Of a stretch of 12,657 nucleotides of DNA, positions 7,164 through 12,657 are shown one piece after another. Position 1 is the first letter of the stretch; each line of letters begins with the position of its first letter. A program made the translations under genes and the position numbers. The stretch covers positions 1 to 12,657 of the forward strand of contig WTAX01000150.1 of the NCBI GenBank assembly GCA_013139395.1, read 5' to 3'. This DNA is from Gammaproteobacteria bacterium. GTDB lineage: Bacteria > Pseudomonadota > Gammaproteobacteria > GRL18. The notes beneath the pieces were generated by a model. The model searched no databases. It saw only the letters and a program-made list of their open reading frames with translations, and was not told the DNA's origin.

Positions 7164-8009
7164 TTATTTTTTTGCAGCTTGCCAGACCTGTTCCAATTGT
7201 TCAATTGAAGCGTATTCCATTTGAGTGCGATCAAAATGATAATGCTGTTCCATTTTTCTAAATCGTTGGGTAAATTTATGGTTACTCATACGCAGGGCTT
7301 TTTCTGGATCAATATTTAGTTTCCTGGCCAGATTAACACAACTAAAGAGTACATCTCCTAATTCGTCTTCTACTTTTGAGATAGAAAGCTCCTCAGACTG
7401 ATTCACTGCACCTTTTTCTAATTCAAGCTGTTTTAACTCAGTAGAGAGTTCATCTAATTCTTCTTTAATTTTTGGCAATACATCTTCTGCATGCTCCCAA
7501 TCAAAGCCGATATGGGACGCTTTTTTTTGTATTTTAACGGCTCGAGTCATGGCTGGCAACACTTTGCTGATGCCGTCCATTAAGCTATTATGCTTTTGAT
7601 TATCCGTATTTTTTTTTGTTTTATCCTGCTGTGCCTGTCTTTTTTCAACTTCTTTTTTCTGCTCCCAGGCTTTGAGAAAAGCTTCCTCACTTTCATAATG
7701 ATGATCAGAAAAAACATGAGGATGACGAGACACCATTTTATCGGCAATCGTCCCGGCAATATCATCAAAATCAAACAAAGCATCTTCTTTTGCTAATTGT
7801 GCATAAAAGACAACCTGAAATAATAAATCGCCCAATTCTTTTTTAACTTCATCCATATCCCCTAGTTCAATGGCCTCTGCCACTTCATAGGCTTCTTCCA
7901 GAGTATAAGGTACCAGAGACTTATAATCCTGCTTCAAATCCCATGGACAACCACTCTTTGGATCTCTCAGATCGGCCATAATTTTAAGCAAACGAGCAAG
8001 CTGTTGCAT
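7164..8009 (-). CDS. mazG: Nucleoside triphosphate pyrophosphohydrolase MazG
   Basis: This cytoplasmic house-cleaning enzyme hydrolyses NTPs and dNTPs to monophosphates and pyrophosphate. It has 281 aa, slightly longer than E. coli MazG (about 263). It has the double all-alpha MazG fold. The first module has the N-terminal CPWD (21-24), metal-binding EEAYE (38-42) and KELGD (57-61). The second has EELDE (183-187) and EDELGD (214-219). A charged, Lys/Gln-rich linker (about 118-141) between the modules explains the extra length. The start at 8009 has AAGGA about 12 nt upstream, a rather long spacing. The efflux adaptor gene follows 45 nt downstream, so mazG probably heads or sits within that operon. 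The 162-bp gap to rsd upstream shows no clear promoter or terminator, so transcription from rsd is also possible. Confidence 0.95.
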   Translation of the reverse strand: MQQLARLLKIMADLRDPKSGCPWDLKQDYKSLVPYTLEEAYEVAEAIELGDMDEVKKELGDLLFQVVFYAQLAKEDALFDFDDIAGTIADKMVSRHPHVFSDHHYESEEAFLKAWEQKKEVEKRQAQQDKTKKNTDNQKHNSLMDGISKVLPAMTRAVKIQKKASHIGFDWEHAEDVLPKIKEELDELSTELKQLELEKGAVNQSEELSISKVEDELGDVLFSCVNLARKLNIDPEKALRMSNHKFTQRFRKMEQHYHFDRTQMEYASIEQLEQVWQAAKK

Positions 8010-8171
8010 AATAAGAGGTATTCCTTAATCTAAATATGAATATAACTGGAAATGATTAATACAGACTTTTGATGCGGCAGGAATTGATAACGCCCATAGC
8101 AGGATGAATCAGCTTTATCAAATCCACCCAAAAGGACAAATGAAGATAAAAACTATTGTAACTATTTAGGT

Positions 8172-8624
8172 TTAAACATTCTCAACGGATAAAAGGGCGC
8201 CAATCACATCATCTTCAAGGTTAATCCGGTCAGCCAGCAATTCACCCACGCCATTCAGGCAGCTTTCTAATTTATCGCATTGCATCTCGGTAACATCGCT
8301 ATTGTACATATCATGAAAATCAAGTATTTTCTGCGTATTATCCACAAGTTCCGGATAAACACTGTCGGCAACTTTTAACACACTCTGACGGCGCTCTTTG
8401 TGCTCTTCCAGATAATTATAAAGATTGAAATGCGCTTTAGCCGTATAATCAACCATTGATTCACAAAAGTCTTCCAGCACCTCTTGTAAGGTATCATTCA
8501 TTTCAAAGGGTTTATACGTCATTACATCCTTATATTGAGCCAGTGTTTCAGTACGAGAAGCAATCAAAGACTCGATAATAGTGCGTGATTGAACGCGACG
8601 CTCTTCTACAATTGTGTCAGTCAT
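8172..8624 (-). CDS. rsd: Rsd/AlgQ family regulator of sigma-70
   Basis: This 150-aa helical cytoplasmic protein matches the Rsd/AlgQ family (about 158 aa). I recognise EDFCESMVDYTAKAHFNLYN (51-70), which parallels DDFCQSLVDYLSAGHFSIYE of E. coli Rsd as I recall it. PELVDNTQKILDFHD (91-105) and the C-terminal GELLADRINLEDDVI (127-141) also match. Rsd binds region 4 of sigma-70 and favours alternative sigma factors in stationary phase; AlgQ of Pseudomonas affects alginate and siderophore genes. The start at 8624 has AGGA about 8 nt upstream. The gene is divergent from cheV across a 390-bp region. A tandem 18-bp repeat lies 49-84 bp upstream of the start codon. Orthology to rsd versus algQ cannot be separated here. 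Confidence 0.9.
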   Translation of the reverse strand: MTDTIVEERRVQSRTIIESLIASRTETLAQYKDVMTYKPFEMNDTLQEVLEDFCESMVDYTAKAHFNLYNYLEEHKERRQSVLKVADSVYPELVDNTQKILDFHDMYNSDVTEMQCDKLESCLNGVGELLADRINLEDDVIGALLSVENV

Positions 8625-8672
8625 TTTGTATCCTGTTCACTGCTCATTTAACACCGAACTCATGTCAACTTA

Positions 8673-8708
8673 GTCAGTTTATTAAAATTTGTCAGTTCAT
8701 TAAAATTT
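8673..8708. repeat. Two tandem copies of an 18-bp AT-rich repeat upstream of rsd
   Basis: The units GTCAGTTTATTAAAATTT (8673-8690) and GTCAGTTCATTAAAATTT (8691-8708) are identical at 17 of 18 positions and directly abut. The repeat lies 49-84 bp upstream of the rsd start codon, a position suited to an operator or UP-like element. No known binding motif is recognised in it. Confidence 0.85.
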
Positions 8709-8795
8709 AAAGTACTATCCGGCATTCTACCTGCTATTTTAGAAAAAATCGAAATTATTAATATTTTTTTTGACTCTAATCAATAGACTATTAAT

Positions 8796-8811
8796 GGCAT
8801 GATTACATGCC
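8796..8811. repeat. Perfect inverted repeat in the rsd-cheV intergenic region
   Basis: GGCATG and CATGCC form a perfect 6-bp inverted repeat around ATTA. It lies about 185 bp from rsd and 204 bp from cheV. No gene ends just upstream of it on either strand, so an operator is more likely than a terminator. The protein that would bind it is unknown. Confidence 0.5.
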
Positions 8812-8841
8812 TGTTTTAAGACTAATTAAGCAAAGCCTGTC

Positions 8842-8870
8842 TTGGATAAACACCATTTTTATACTATAGT
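8842..8870 (+). promoter_or_regulatory. Possible sigma-70 promoter upstream of cheV
   Basis: TTGGAT and TATAGT are separated by 17 bp. The -10 matches the consensus at 5 of 6 bases, but the -35 at only about 3. In AT-rich DNA this is weak evidence. It would give a leader of about 140 nt for cheV. Confidence 0.3.
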
Positions 8871-8911
8871 TGCAATAATATTTATTTTTATCAATATAAA
8901 GTTGAATATAT

Positions 8912-8938
8912 TAAAGTTATTGACGCAGCTGTCGCTAA
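8912..8938 (+). promoter_or_regulatory. Sigma-28 (FliA) promoter of cheV
   Basis: TAAAGTTA (8912-8919), an 11-bp spacer and GTCGCTAA (8931-8938) match the FliA consensus TAAAGTTT-N11-GCCGATAA at 13 of 16 fixed positions with the exact spacer. The start would fall near 8946, about 70 nt before the cheV ATG. FliA control is the usual mode for chemotaxis genes in flagellated gammaproteobacteria, which supports the call. Confidence 0.75.
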
Positions 8939-8975
8939 AACAATATAACAAATTAGAATTCTGTATAAGCCACTA

Positions 8976-8992
8976 GGGAAATCCCTTTTGGG
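8976..8992 (+). other. Mutually exclusive small hairpins in the cheV leader
   Basis: GGG (8976-8978), CCC (8983-8985) and GGG (8990-8992) are spaced by four bases each (AAAT, TTTT). The CCC can therefore pair with either GGG, giving two alternative short hairpins, the second ending about 22 nt before the start codon. The stems are only 3-4 bp, so any role in translation is speculative. Confidence 0.25.
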
Positions 8993-9014
8993 TATTAACC
9001 AAGAGAAATAAAGC

Positions 9015-9989
9015 ATGGCCAATTTTATTCAATCTGTCGATGAGCGTACTAATCTTGCTGGAACCAATAGACTTGAAGTCTTGTTATTTAGTCTGGGCAA
9101 AGATGATTCAACAAACAGACAGGAAGTTTATGGTATTAATGTGTTCAAAGTCCGTGAAGTCATGCAAGTACCAGCAATCACTCATGCACCTGATATGCCT
9201 CCTTCCGTAGAAGGTATGACCAGTCTTCGTGGAACCATGGTACCCGTTGTTAACTTATCAAAATTTTGCGGCCTGAATATTTCTGATGAGCCTCAAATCC
9301 TGATTGTGACTGAATATAATAAGCATATGCAGGGATTTTTAGTCCATTCGGTAGAAAATATCCTGCGCTTACAATGGAGTGACATTAAAGTACCACCACC
9401 AATGATGTCTGATCGCCTGGGTGGTTTGGTTACTGCAGTAACAGAGCTGCAGGATGGCCGAATTGCCATGATTATGGACGTAGAGAAAGTGCTTGCAGAA
9501 ACTGCTCATTTTGCTCAGGAAGAGTCTTATTATGATGATATCAGTACCTTAGAAGGACAGGGTTATACTATTATGTATGCCGATGATTCTTCTGTTGCCC
9601 GCTCTCAGATAGAACGTACACTGGAACATATGGGTGTTGCTCACATCAGCGCCATTAATGGTGCGGATGCCTGGACCAAACTTAAAGAAATTGCTACACG
9701 GGCAGAAACAACCGGTTTACCCGTTAAAGATTATATCCAGGCCGTATTAACCGATGTTGAAATGCCTGAAATGGATGGTTACGTATTAACTAAGCACATT
9801 AAAAATGATCCTCGCTTTGCAGGTATTCCTGTTATTATGCATTCTTCCTTATCTGCTGATGCTAATATGTCACTCGGTAAAGGAGTGGGCGCAGACGCTT
9901 ATGTTGCTAAATTCGAACCTAAAGAATTATCAAATAAATTAATCGATATTTTAACTCATGAAACAAAAGCAATAGAAAACAATTCTTAG
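9015..9989 (+). CDS. cheV: Chemotaxis coupling protein CheV (CheW domain fused to a receiver domain)
   Basis: This 324-aa cytoplasmic protein couples chemoreceptors to CheA, and its receiver can be phosphorylated to tune the signal. The CheW-like domain covers about 18-165 (QEVYGINVFKVREVM; SLRGTMVPVVNL). The receiver spans about 184-315 with acidic pair D190-D191, phosphoacceptor D247 in LTDVEMPEMDGY, S277/S278 in IMHSSLS and Lys299 in GADAYVAKFEP; the last two blocks are characteristic of CheV. The length is typical. The ATG at 9015 has a modest AAGAG ribosome site. It stands alone: a FliA-type promoter lies upstream, a terminator follows 21 bp after the stop, and no other chemotaxis gene is in view. 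Its presence implies motility. Confidence 0.96.
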   Translation: MANFIQSVDERTNLAGTNRLEVLLFSLGKDDSTNRQEVYGINVFKVREVMQVPAITHAPDMPPSVEGMTSLRGTMVPVVNLSKFCGLNISDEPQILIVTEYNKHMQGFLVHSVENILRLQWSDIKVPPPMMSDRLGGLVTAVTELQDGRIAMIMDVEKVLAETAHFAQEESYYDDISTLEGQGYTIMYADDSSVARSQIERTLEHMGVAHISAINGADAWTKLKEIATRAETTGLPVKDYIQAVLTDVEMPEMDGYVLTKHIKNDPRFAGIPVIMHSSLSADANMSLGKGVGADAYVAKFEPKELSNKLIDILTHETKAIENNS

Positions 9990-10010
9990 CTATAGTGCTT
10001 ACTATTCTAT

Positions 10011-10036
10011 AGACCTGTTCTAATCTACAGGTCTTT
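10011..10036 (+). terminator. Rho-independent terminator of cheV
   Basis: AGACCTGT (10011-10018) and ACAGGTCT (10027-10034) form a perfect 8-bp stem around an 8-nt loop, starting 21 bp after the cheV stop. The T-run after it is short and interrupted (TCTTTACCTTT), so termination may be incomplete. Confidence 0.7.
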
Positions 10037-10062
10037 ACCTTTCACTCATTTAACGTTATGTT
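10034..10062 (+). promoter_or_regulatory. Possible sigma-70 promoter of the sensor kinase operon
   Basis: TTTACC and TATGTT, each matching 4 of 6 consensus bases, are separated by 17 bp. The promoter would abut the cheV terminator and start transcription near 10069. It is the only reasonable candidate in the short gap, but a weak one. Confidence 0.3.
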
Positions 10063-10130
10063 ATCTTTTTGAGCCAAAAGCCTGCAATGAGAGAAGAATC
10101 AGAGACTGTTCCCGCTTTGGCTATTCTGGA

Positions 10131-10135
10131 AAGGA
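10131..10135 (+). promoter_or_regulatory. Ribosome binding site favouring a TTG start for the kinase
   Basis: AAGGA lies 5 nt before TTG 10141. The earlier in-frame candidates TTG 10069 and ATG 10087 have no Shine-Dalgarno sequence. Starting at 10141 also gives a normal signal/anchor with a short basic N-region instead of a long, mostly acidic leader. Confidence 0.5.
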
Positions 10136-10140
10136 ATATT

Positions 10141-12093
10141 TTGATAGCAGCAACAATTATTAAAGTTCGAAGCGATAAGCCGCTTGTCAACTTTTTTCTA
10201 ATGCTTTGTTTCAGTTTATTATTGATTTTACCTGTTCATGGTGCATCAAATATCAGTACCAACCCAGAAAATATTGCTGATAAAAAAAGTCTAAAAAGCA
10301 ATAACGCATCAACTAAATCTGCTCAGCTCACAAGCAATTACCAGGAAAAAAAACAGCTGGTTATTGGTATTTTAACTCGTGACCGCTCTACTTCACTTAA
10401 AAATTCTTCCTGGAAACTCACTTTTAAGCGTCTAAACCAGCATCCGGATTATCACTTTAGCCCCCTGTTTCTGACCATAGAGCAGCTCAATCAGTCATTA
10501 GAAAATGATGAACTGGATTTCGTCATCTGTGATGCGATCAACTATCTGCTGCTGGAAAAAAAATATGATATTTTGCGCTTACTCACCCGCAGTGAACAAT
10601 ACCCTGATGGTTTCATCACCTCAGAAGGTTTATCAGTTTATACACTCAGTGACAACGCTGAAATTACCCACTTAGGTGATCTTAAAAATAAAAATCTGGG
10701 GATACTCGATGATAACTCATCAATTTCATGGTTATTTTTAGAAAAGTTTCTCTCTAAACATGAGTTAATTATCAATAATAATATTTACCTTGAAAACTTT
10801 TCCAATATCAGCATATCACTAGCCCGATTACATAGTCACCAGATAGATGCCATTATTTCTAAGTCCGGCTTAATTGACCGATATCTTAGTAAAGATGAAA
10901 TAAATGACCTCAAATTACTTAATCCACGCAGAGGCTGGCAGGCACCCTATTTACACAGCTCTATGCTAATTCCAGAATGGCCTATTGCAAAGGCCTGGTT
11001 TATTAATGATGAGCTGTCTAATCAAGTACTCTCGTTATTACTCCATCAGTTTATTAGTGAGCCTAATGAGACAAGCGCCTATTTTTCAAGACAATATCAA
11101 TGGAGTCTTGCGCAAAACTACAATACATTAGAGACATTATTTTCTTTTCCAAATGAGACTCATAATACGTTAAATAAAGATTCGAACTCTTTTTCACCTA
11201 AAACACAATATTGGGTCAGCTTTGTTATTATTTGTTTTCTGGTCGTTATTCTTATTTTATATCTGCATTCATCAAAAGACCTGAACAATCGCCTGACGAT
11301 ATCAAAAGACTCCTTAGAGCAAGAAATAAAAGAACGGCAGCATGCACAAGAACAAGCACTTAATCATCAGGCTGAATTAGCTCATGTTGCAAGGCTTAGT
11401 ACTATGGGAGAAATGGCTTCGGGACTTGCCCATGAACTCAATCAACCACTTTCTGCCATCAATACCTATGTTCAGGGCTGCATACGTCGCATCAATATGG
11501 GTACAGATGATACCCAGGCTATTGTCAATGCCTTACAGTTAACTGCGCAACAAGCTGAGCGTGCAGCGGGGATCATTCGACGCTTACGCAGTTTTGTACG
11601 TAAAGGCGAATCTCATAAAACCTATAGTGAAATTAATCATCTGGTCAATGAAGTGACCAATTTTCTTGAAATTCAATTAAAAGACAGAAAGGTCACCTTA
11701 AAGCTTGAATTAGAAGATAAATTACCGCCTGTGCTGGCCGACATTATTCAAATTGAGCAAGTACTCATTAATTTATTAAAAAATGCCATTGAGTCTATGT
11801 CTGATATTGAATCACCCACAATTGTAGTTTCCACAAAATTGCATAATCATAACTCAATTGAATTATGTGTTGTTGACAGTGGCCACGGGATCAGTGAAGA
11901 TAAGCTCAAGCGTATTTTTAATCCCTTTTTTACAACAAAATCCAGTGGTATGGGGATGGGACTGTCCATCAGTAATTCAATCATAGAAGCGCATGATGGT
12001 AAGCTATACGCGCAAAATAATACCAGGCAAGGTGCAAAGTTTTGTTTTACTTTACCAATTACTGAAGAACAATCAGGAAATAATGATGAGTAG
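10141..12093 (+). CDS. Membrane sensor histidine kinase with PhnD/TtrS-like periplasmic binding domain
   Basis: Residue numbers assume TTG 10141 (650 aa); the frame is open back to TTG 10069 (674 aa), with ATG 10087 as another option. A hydrophobic anchor or signal (15-35) precedes a periplasmic region (about 71-321) that resembles PhnD-type phosphonate/tetrathionate-sensor binding domains: VIGILTRD, DFVICDAINY, then HLGDLKNKNLGILDDNSSIS. TM2 is at 357-376, followed by a probable coiled coil (379-416). The kinase core has the H-box ASGLAHELNQP (phosphorylated H431), N-box INLLKNAIES (N548), G1 DSGHG (579-583), F-box FNPFFTTK and G2 GMGMG (603-607). The architecture and FixJ-type partner match the TtrS/TtrR tetrathionate system, but no tetrathionate reductase gene is in view, so the ligand is unknown. 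The stop codon overlaps the regulator gene, indicating an operon. Confidence 0.88.
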   Translation: MIAATIIKVRSDKPLVNFFLMLCFSLLLILPVHGASNISTNPENIADKKSLKSNNASTKSAQLTSNYQEKKQLVIGILTRDRSTSLKNSSWKLTFKRLNQHPDYHFSPLFLTIEQLNQSLENDELDFVICDAINYLLLEKKYDILRLLTRSEQYPDGFITSEGLSVYTLSDNAEITHLGDLKNKNLGILDDNSSISWLFLEKFLSKHELIINNNIYLENFSNISISLARLHSHQIDAIISKSGLIDRYLSKDEINDLKLLNPRRGWQAPYLHSSMLIPEWPIAKAWFINDELSNQVLSLLLHQFISEPNETSAYFSRQYQWSLAQNYNTLETLFSFPNETHNTLNKDSNSFSPKTQYWVSFVIICFLVVILILYLHSSKDLNNRLTISKDSLEQEIKERQHAQEQALNHQAELAHVARLSTMGEMASGLAHELNQPLSAINTYVQGCIRRINMGTDDTQAIVNALQLTAQQAERAAGIIRRLRSFVRKGESHKTYSEINHLVNEVTNFLEIQLKDRKVTLKLELEDKLPPVLADIIQIEQVLINLLKNAIESMSDIESPTIVVSTKLHNHNSIELCVVDSGHGISEDKLKRIFNPFFTTKSSGMGMGLSISNSIIEAHDGKLYAQNNTRQGAKFCFTLPITEEQSGNNDE

Positions 12094-12657
12094 TGATGCC
12101 ATAGTTTTTGTTGTCGACGATGATGAAGCCGTCAGACAGTCAACAGCCTGGTTAATTGAATCAATCGGTTTAAAAGTAATCACCTTCACTAGTGCTGACG
12201 AATTTTTAGAAAATTTTAATCAGCAACAGGGCTGTATTGTCATGGACGTCAGAATGCCCGGCATGAGCGGCCTTGAAGCACAAGAAGAGATGAAGAATAG
12301 AGGCATAACATTACCTCTTATTTTTATCACCGGACATGGTGACGTGCCTATGGCAGTTCGTGCGCTTAAACGAGGTGCATTTGATTTTATTGAAAAGCCT
12401 TTTAATGACCAGCTGCTTCTGGATTCAGTACAAAGAGGCCTTAAATGCAATAGCGAAGCCATGGAATCATTCATTCGCAATGAATCTATTGATAAACGCA
12501 TTTCAGCCTTAACCCCGAGAGAAAAAGAGGTCATGATGCGCGTCACTGAAGGCAAACCTAATAAAGTGATTGCCCATGAACTCAGTGTCAGCATTAAAAC
12601 CGTTGAGGTTCATCGTGCCCGGATGATGGAAAAGATGGAAGCCGGTTCTGTTGCTGA
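12086..12657 (+). CDS. FixJ/TtrR-type response regulator (receiver plus LuxR HTH), 3' end outside window
   Basis: This cytoplasmic DNA-binding regulator partners the upstream kinase. I translated 190 codons from ATG 12086 to the window edge. The receiver has acidic D11-D13 (VVDDDE), phosphoacceptor D54 in MDVRMPGMSG, T82 (FITGHGD) and K104 (FIEKPF), the same numbering as in Sinorhizobium FixJ. A linker of about 30 residues leads to a LuxR-type helix-turn-helix (LTPREKEVM at 142-150, then KVIAHELSVSIKTVEVHR at 160-177). FixJ is about 204 aa, so only about a dozen residues should be missing. The gene overlaps the kinase by 8 bp, and AGGA (12075-12078) lies 7 nt upstream; an ATG 3 bp earlier (12083) is also possible. 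Translational coupling is likely. The target genes are outside the window. Confidence 0.92.
   Translation, partial: MSSDAIVFVVDDDEAVRQSTAWLIESIGLKVITFTSADEFLENFNQQQGCIVMDVRMPGMSGLEAQEEMKNRGITLPLIFITGHGDVPMAVRALKRGAFDFIEKPFNDQLLLDSVQRGLKCNSEAMESFIRNESIDKRISALTPREKEVMMRVTEGKPNKVIAHELSVSIKTVEVHRARMMEKMEAGSVA

Larger units (their letters stand above)
8625..9014. other. Divergent intergenic control region between rsd and cheV
   Basis: This strongly AT-rich stretch holds no credible gene. Reading from rsd to cheV it contains the tandem 18-bp repeat (8673-8708), a perfect 6-bp inverted repeat with a 4-nt spacer (8796-8811), a weak sigma-70-like promoter (8842-8870), a sigma-28-like promoter (8912-8938) and a GGG/CCC/GGG structure close to the cheV start (8976-8992). 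The promoter for rsd was not convincingly located. Confidence 0.7.

Noticed and set aside
7590..7796. Plus-strand hydrophobic small open frame within mazG
   Set aside because: The hydrophobic runs come from antisense reading of the Lys/Gln-rich linker; no ribosome site or promoter supports it.
8663..8668. TTGACA on the minus strand as a -35 box for rsd
   Set aside because: No acceptable -10 sequence lies 16-18 bp downstream, so I did not call a promoter.
12220..12594. A 124-codon minus-strand open frame at the right end
   Set aside because: It is antisense to the receiver and HTH domains of the response regulator, whose key residues are all intact; no family features are seen in it.
10141..12657. 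Naming the two-component pair ttrS/ttrR
   Set aside because: Domain order agrees, but there are no tetrathionate reductase genes in the window and PhnD-type sensors may detect other anions, so symbols were left blank.
1..12657. Mobile elements, CRISPR arrays, tRNA or rRNA genes
   Set aside because: No transposase, integrase, regularly spaced repeats, cloverleaf or conserved rRNA segments were seen; composition looks even across the genes.

Overview
The window looks like chromosomal DNA of an AT-rich, flagellated gammaproteobacterium. An Rsd/AlgQ-family anti-sigma-70 gene (a family essentially confined to Gammaproteobacteria), CheV behind a FliA-type promoter, MazG, a PBP4-type carboxypeptidase and a tripartite-efflux adaptor/pump pair all fit this. 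No rRNA, tRNA, CRISPR, insertion sequence or phage gene was seen. The genus cannot be fixed from the sequence.

Layout. Positions 1-8624 are all read on the minus strand. In transcription order they hold rsd/algQ (8624-8172), mazG (8009-7164), a membrane-fusion adaptor (7118-6072), an RND pump (6052-2825), an Amt ammonium transporter (2591-1275) and a PBP4-like D-Ala-D-Ala carboxypeptidase that runs off the left edge (1149-1). Close spacing makes mazG-adaptor-pump a likely operon. amt has its own promoter. A 390-bp AT-rich divergent region (8625-9014) separates this block from the plus-strand genes: cheV (9015-9989) with a rho-independent terminator, then a sensor kinase with a PhnD/TtrS-like periplasmic domain (to 12093). 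That kinase overlaps a FixJ-type response regulator cut off by the right edge.

How the genes work together. The most informative non-coding element is the 190 bp upstream of amt. It reads as a complete nitrogen-regulated promoter: two NtrC-like dyads about 31 bp apart, a perfect-consensus IHF site and a sigma-54 -24/-12 element in correct order and spacing. A second sigma-factor signature, a sigma-28 (FliA) promoter, lies upstream of cheV and ties that gene to the flagellar regulon. The kinase/regulator pair should sense a small periplasmic ligand and control genes outside the window. The mazG-adaptor-pump cluster lacks an outer-membrane channel gene, so the pump presumably uses a TolC-like protein encoded elsewhere.

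Most genes belong to well-known families, and I do not see a wholly new system. The points worth following are the amt control region with its duplicated promoter-like block, the tandem 18-bp repeat in front of rsd, the unusual proton-relay residues and repetitive N-terminus of the pump, and the unknown ligand and targets of the PhnD-type two-component system.
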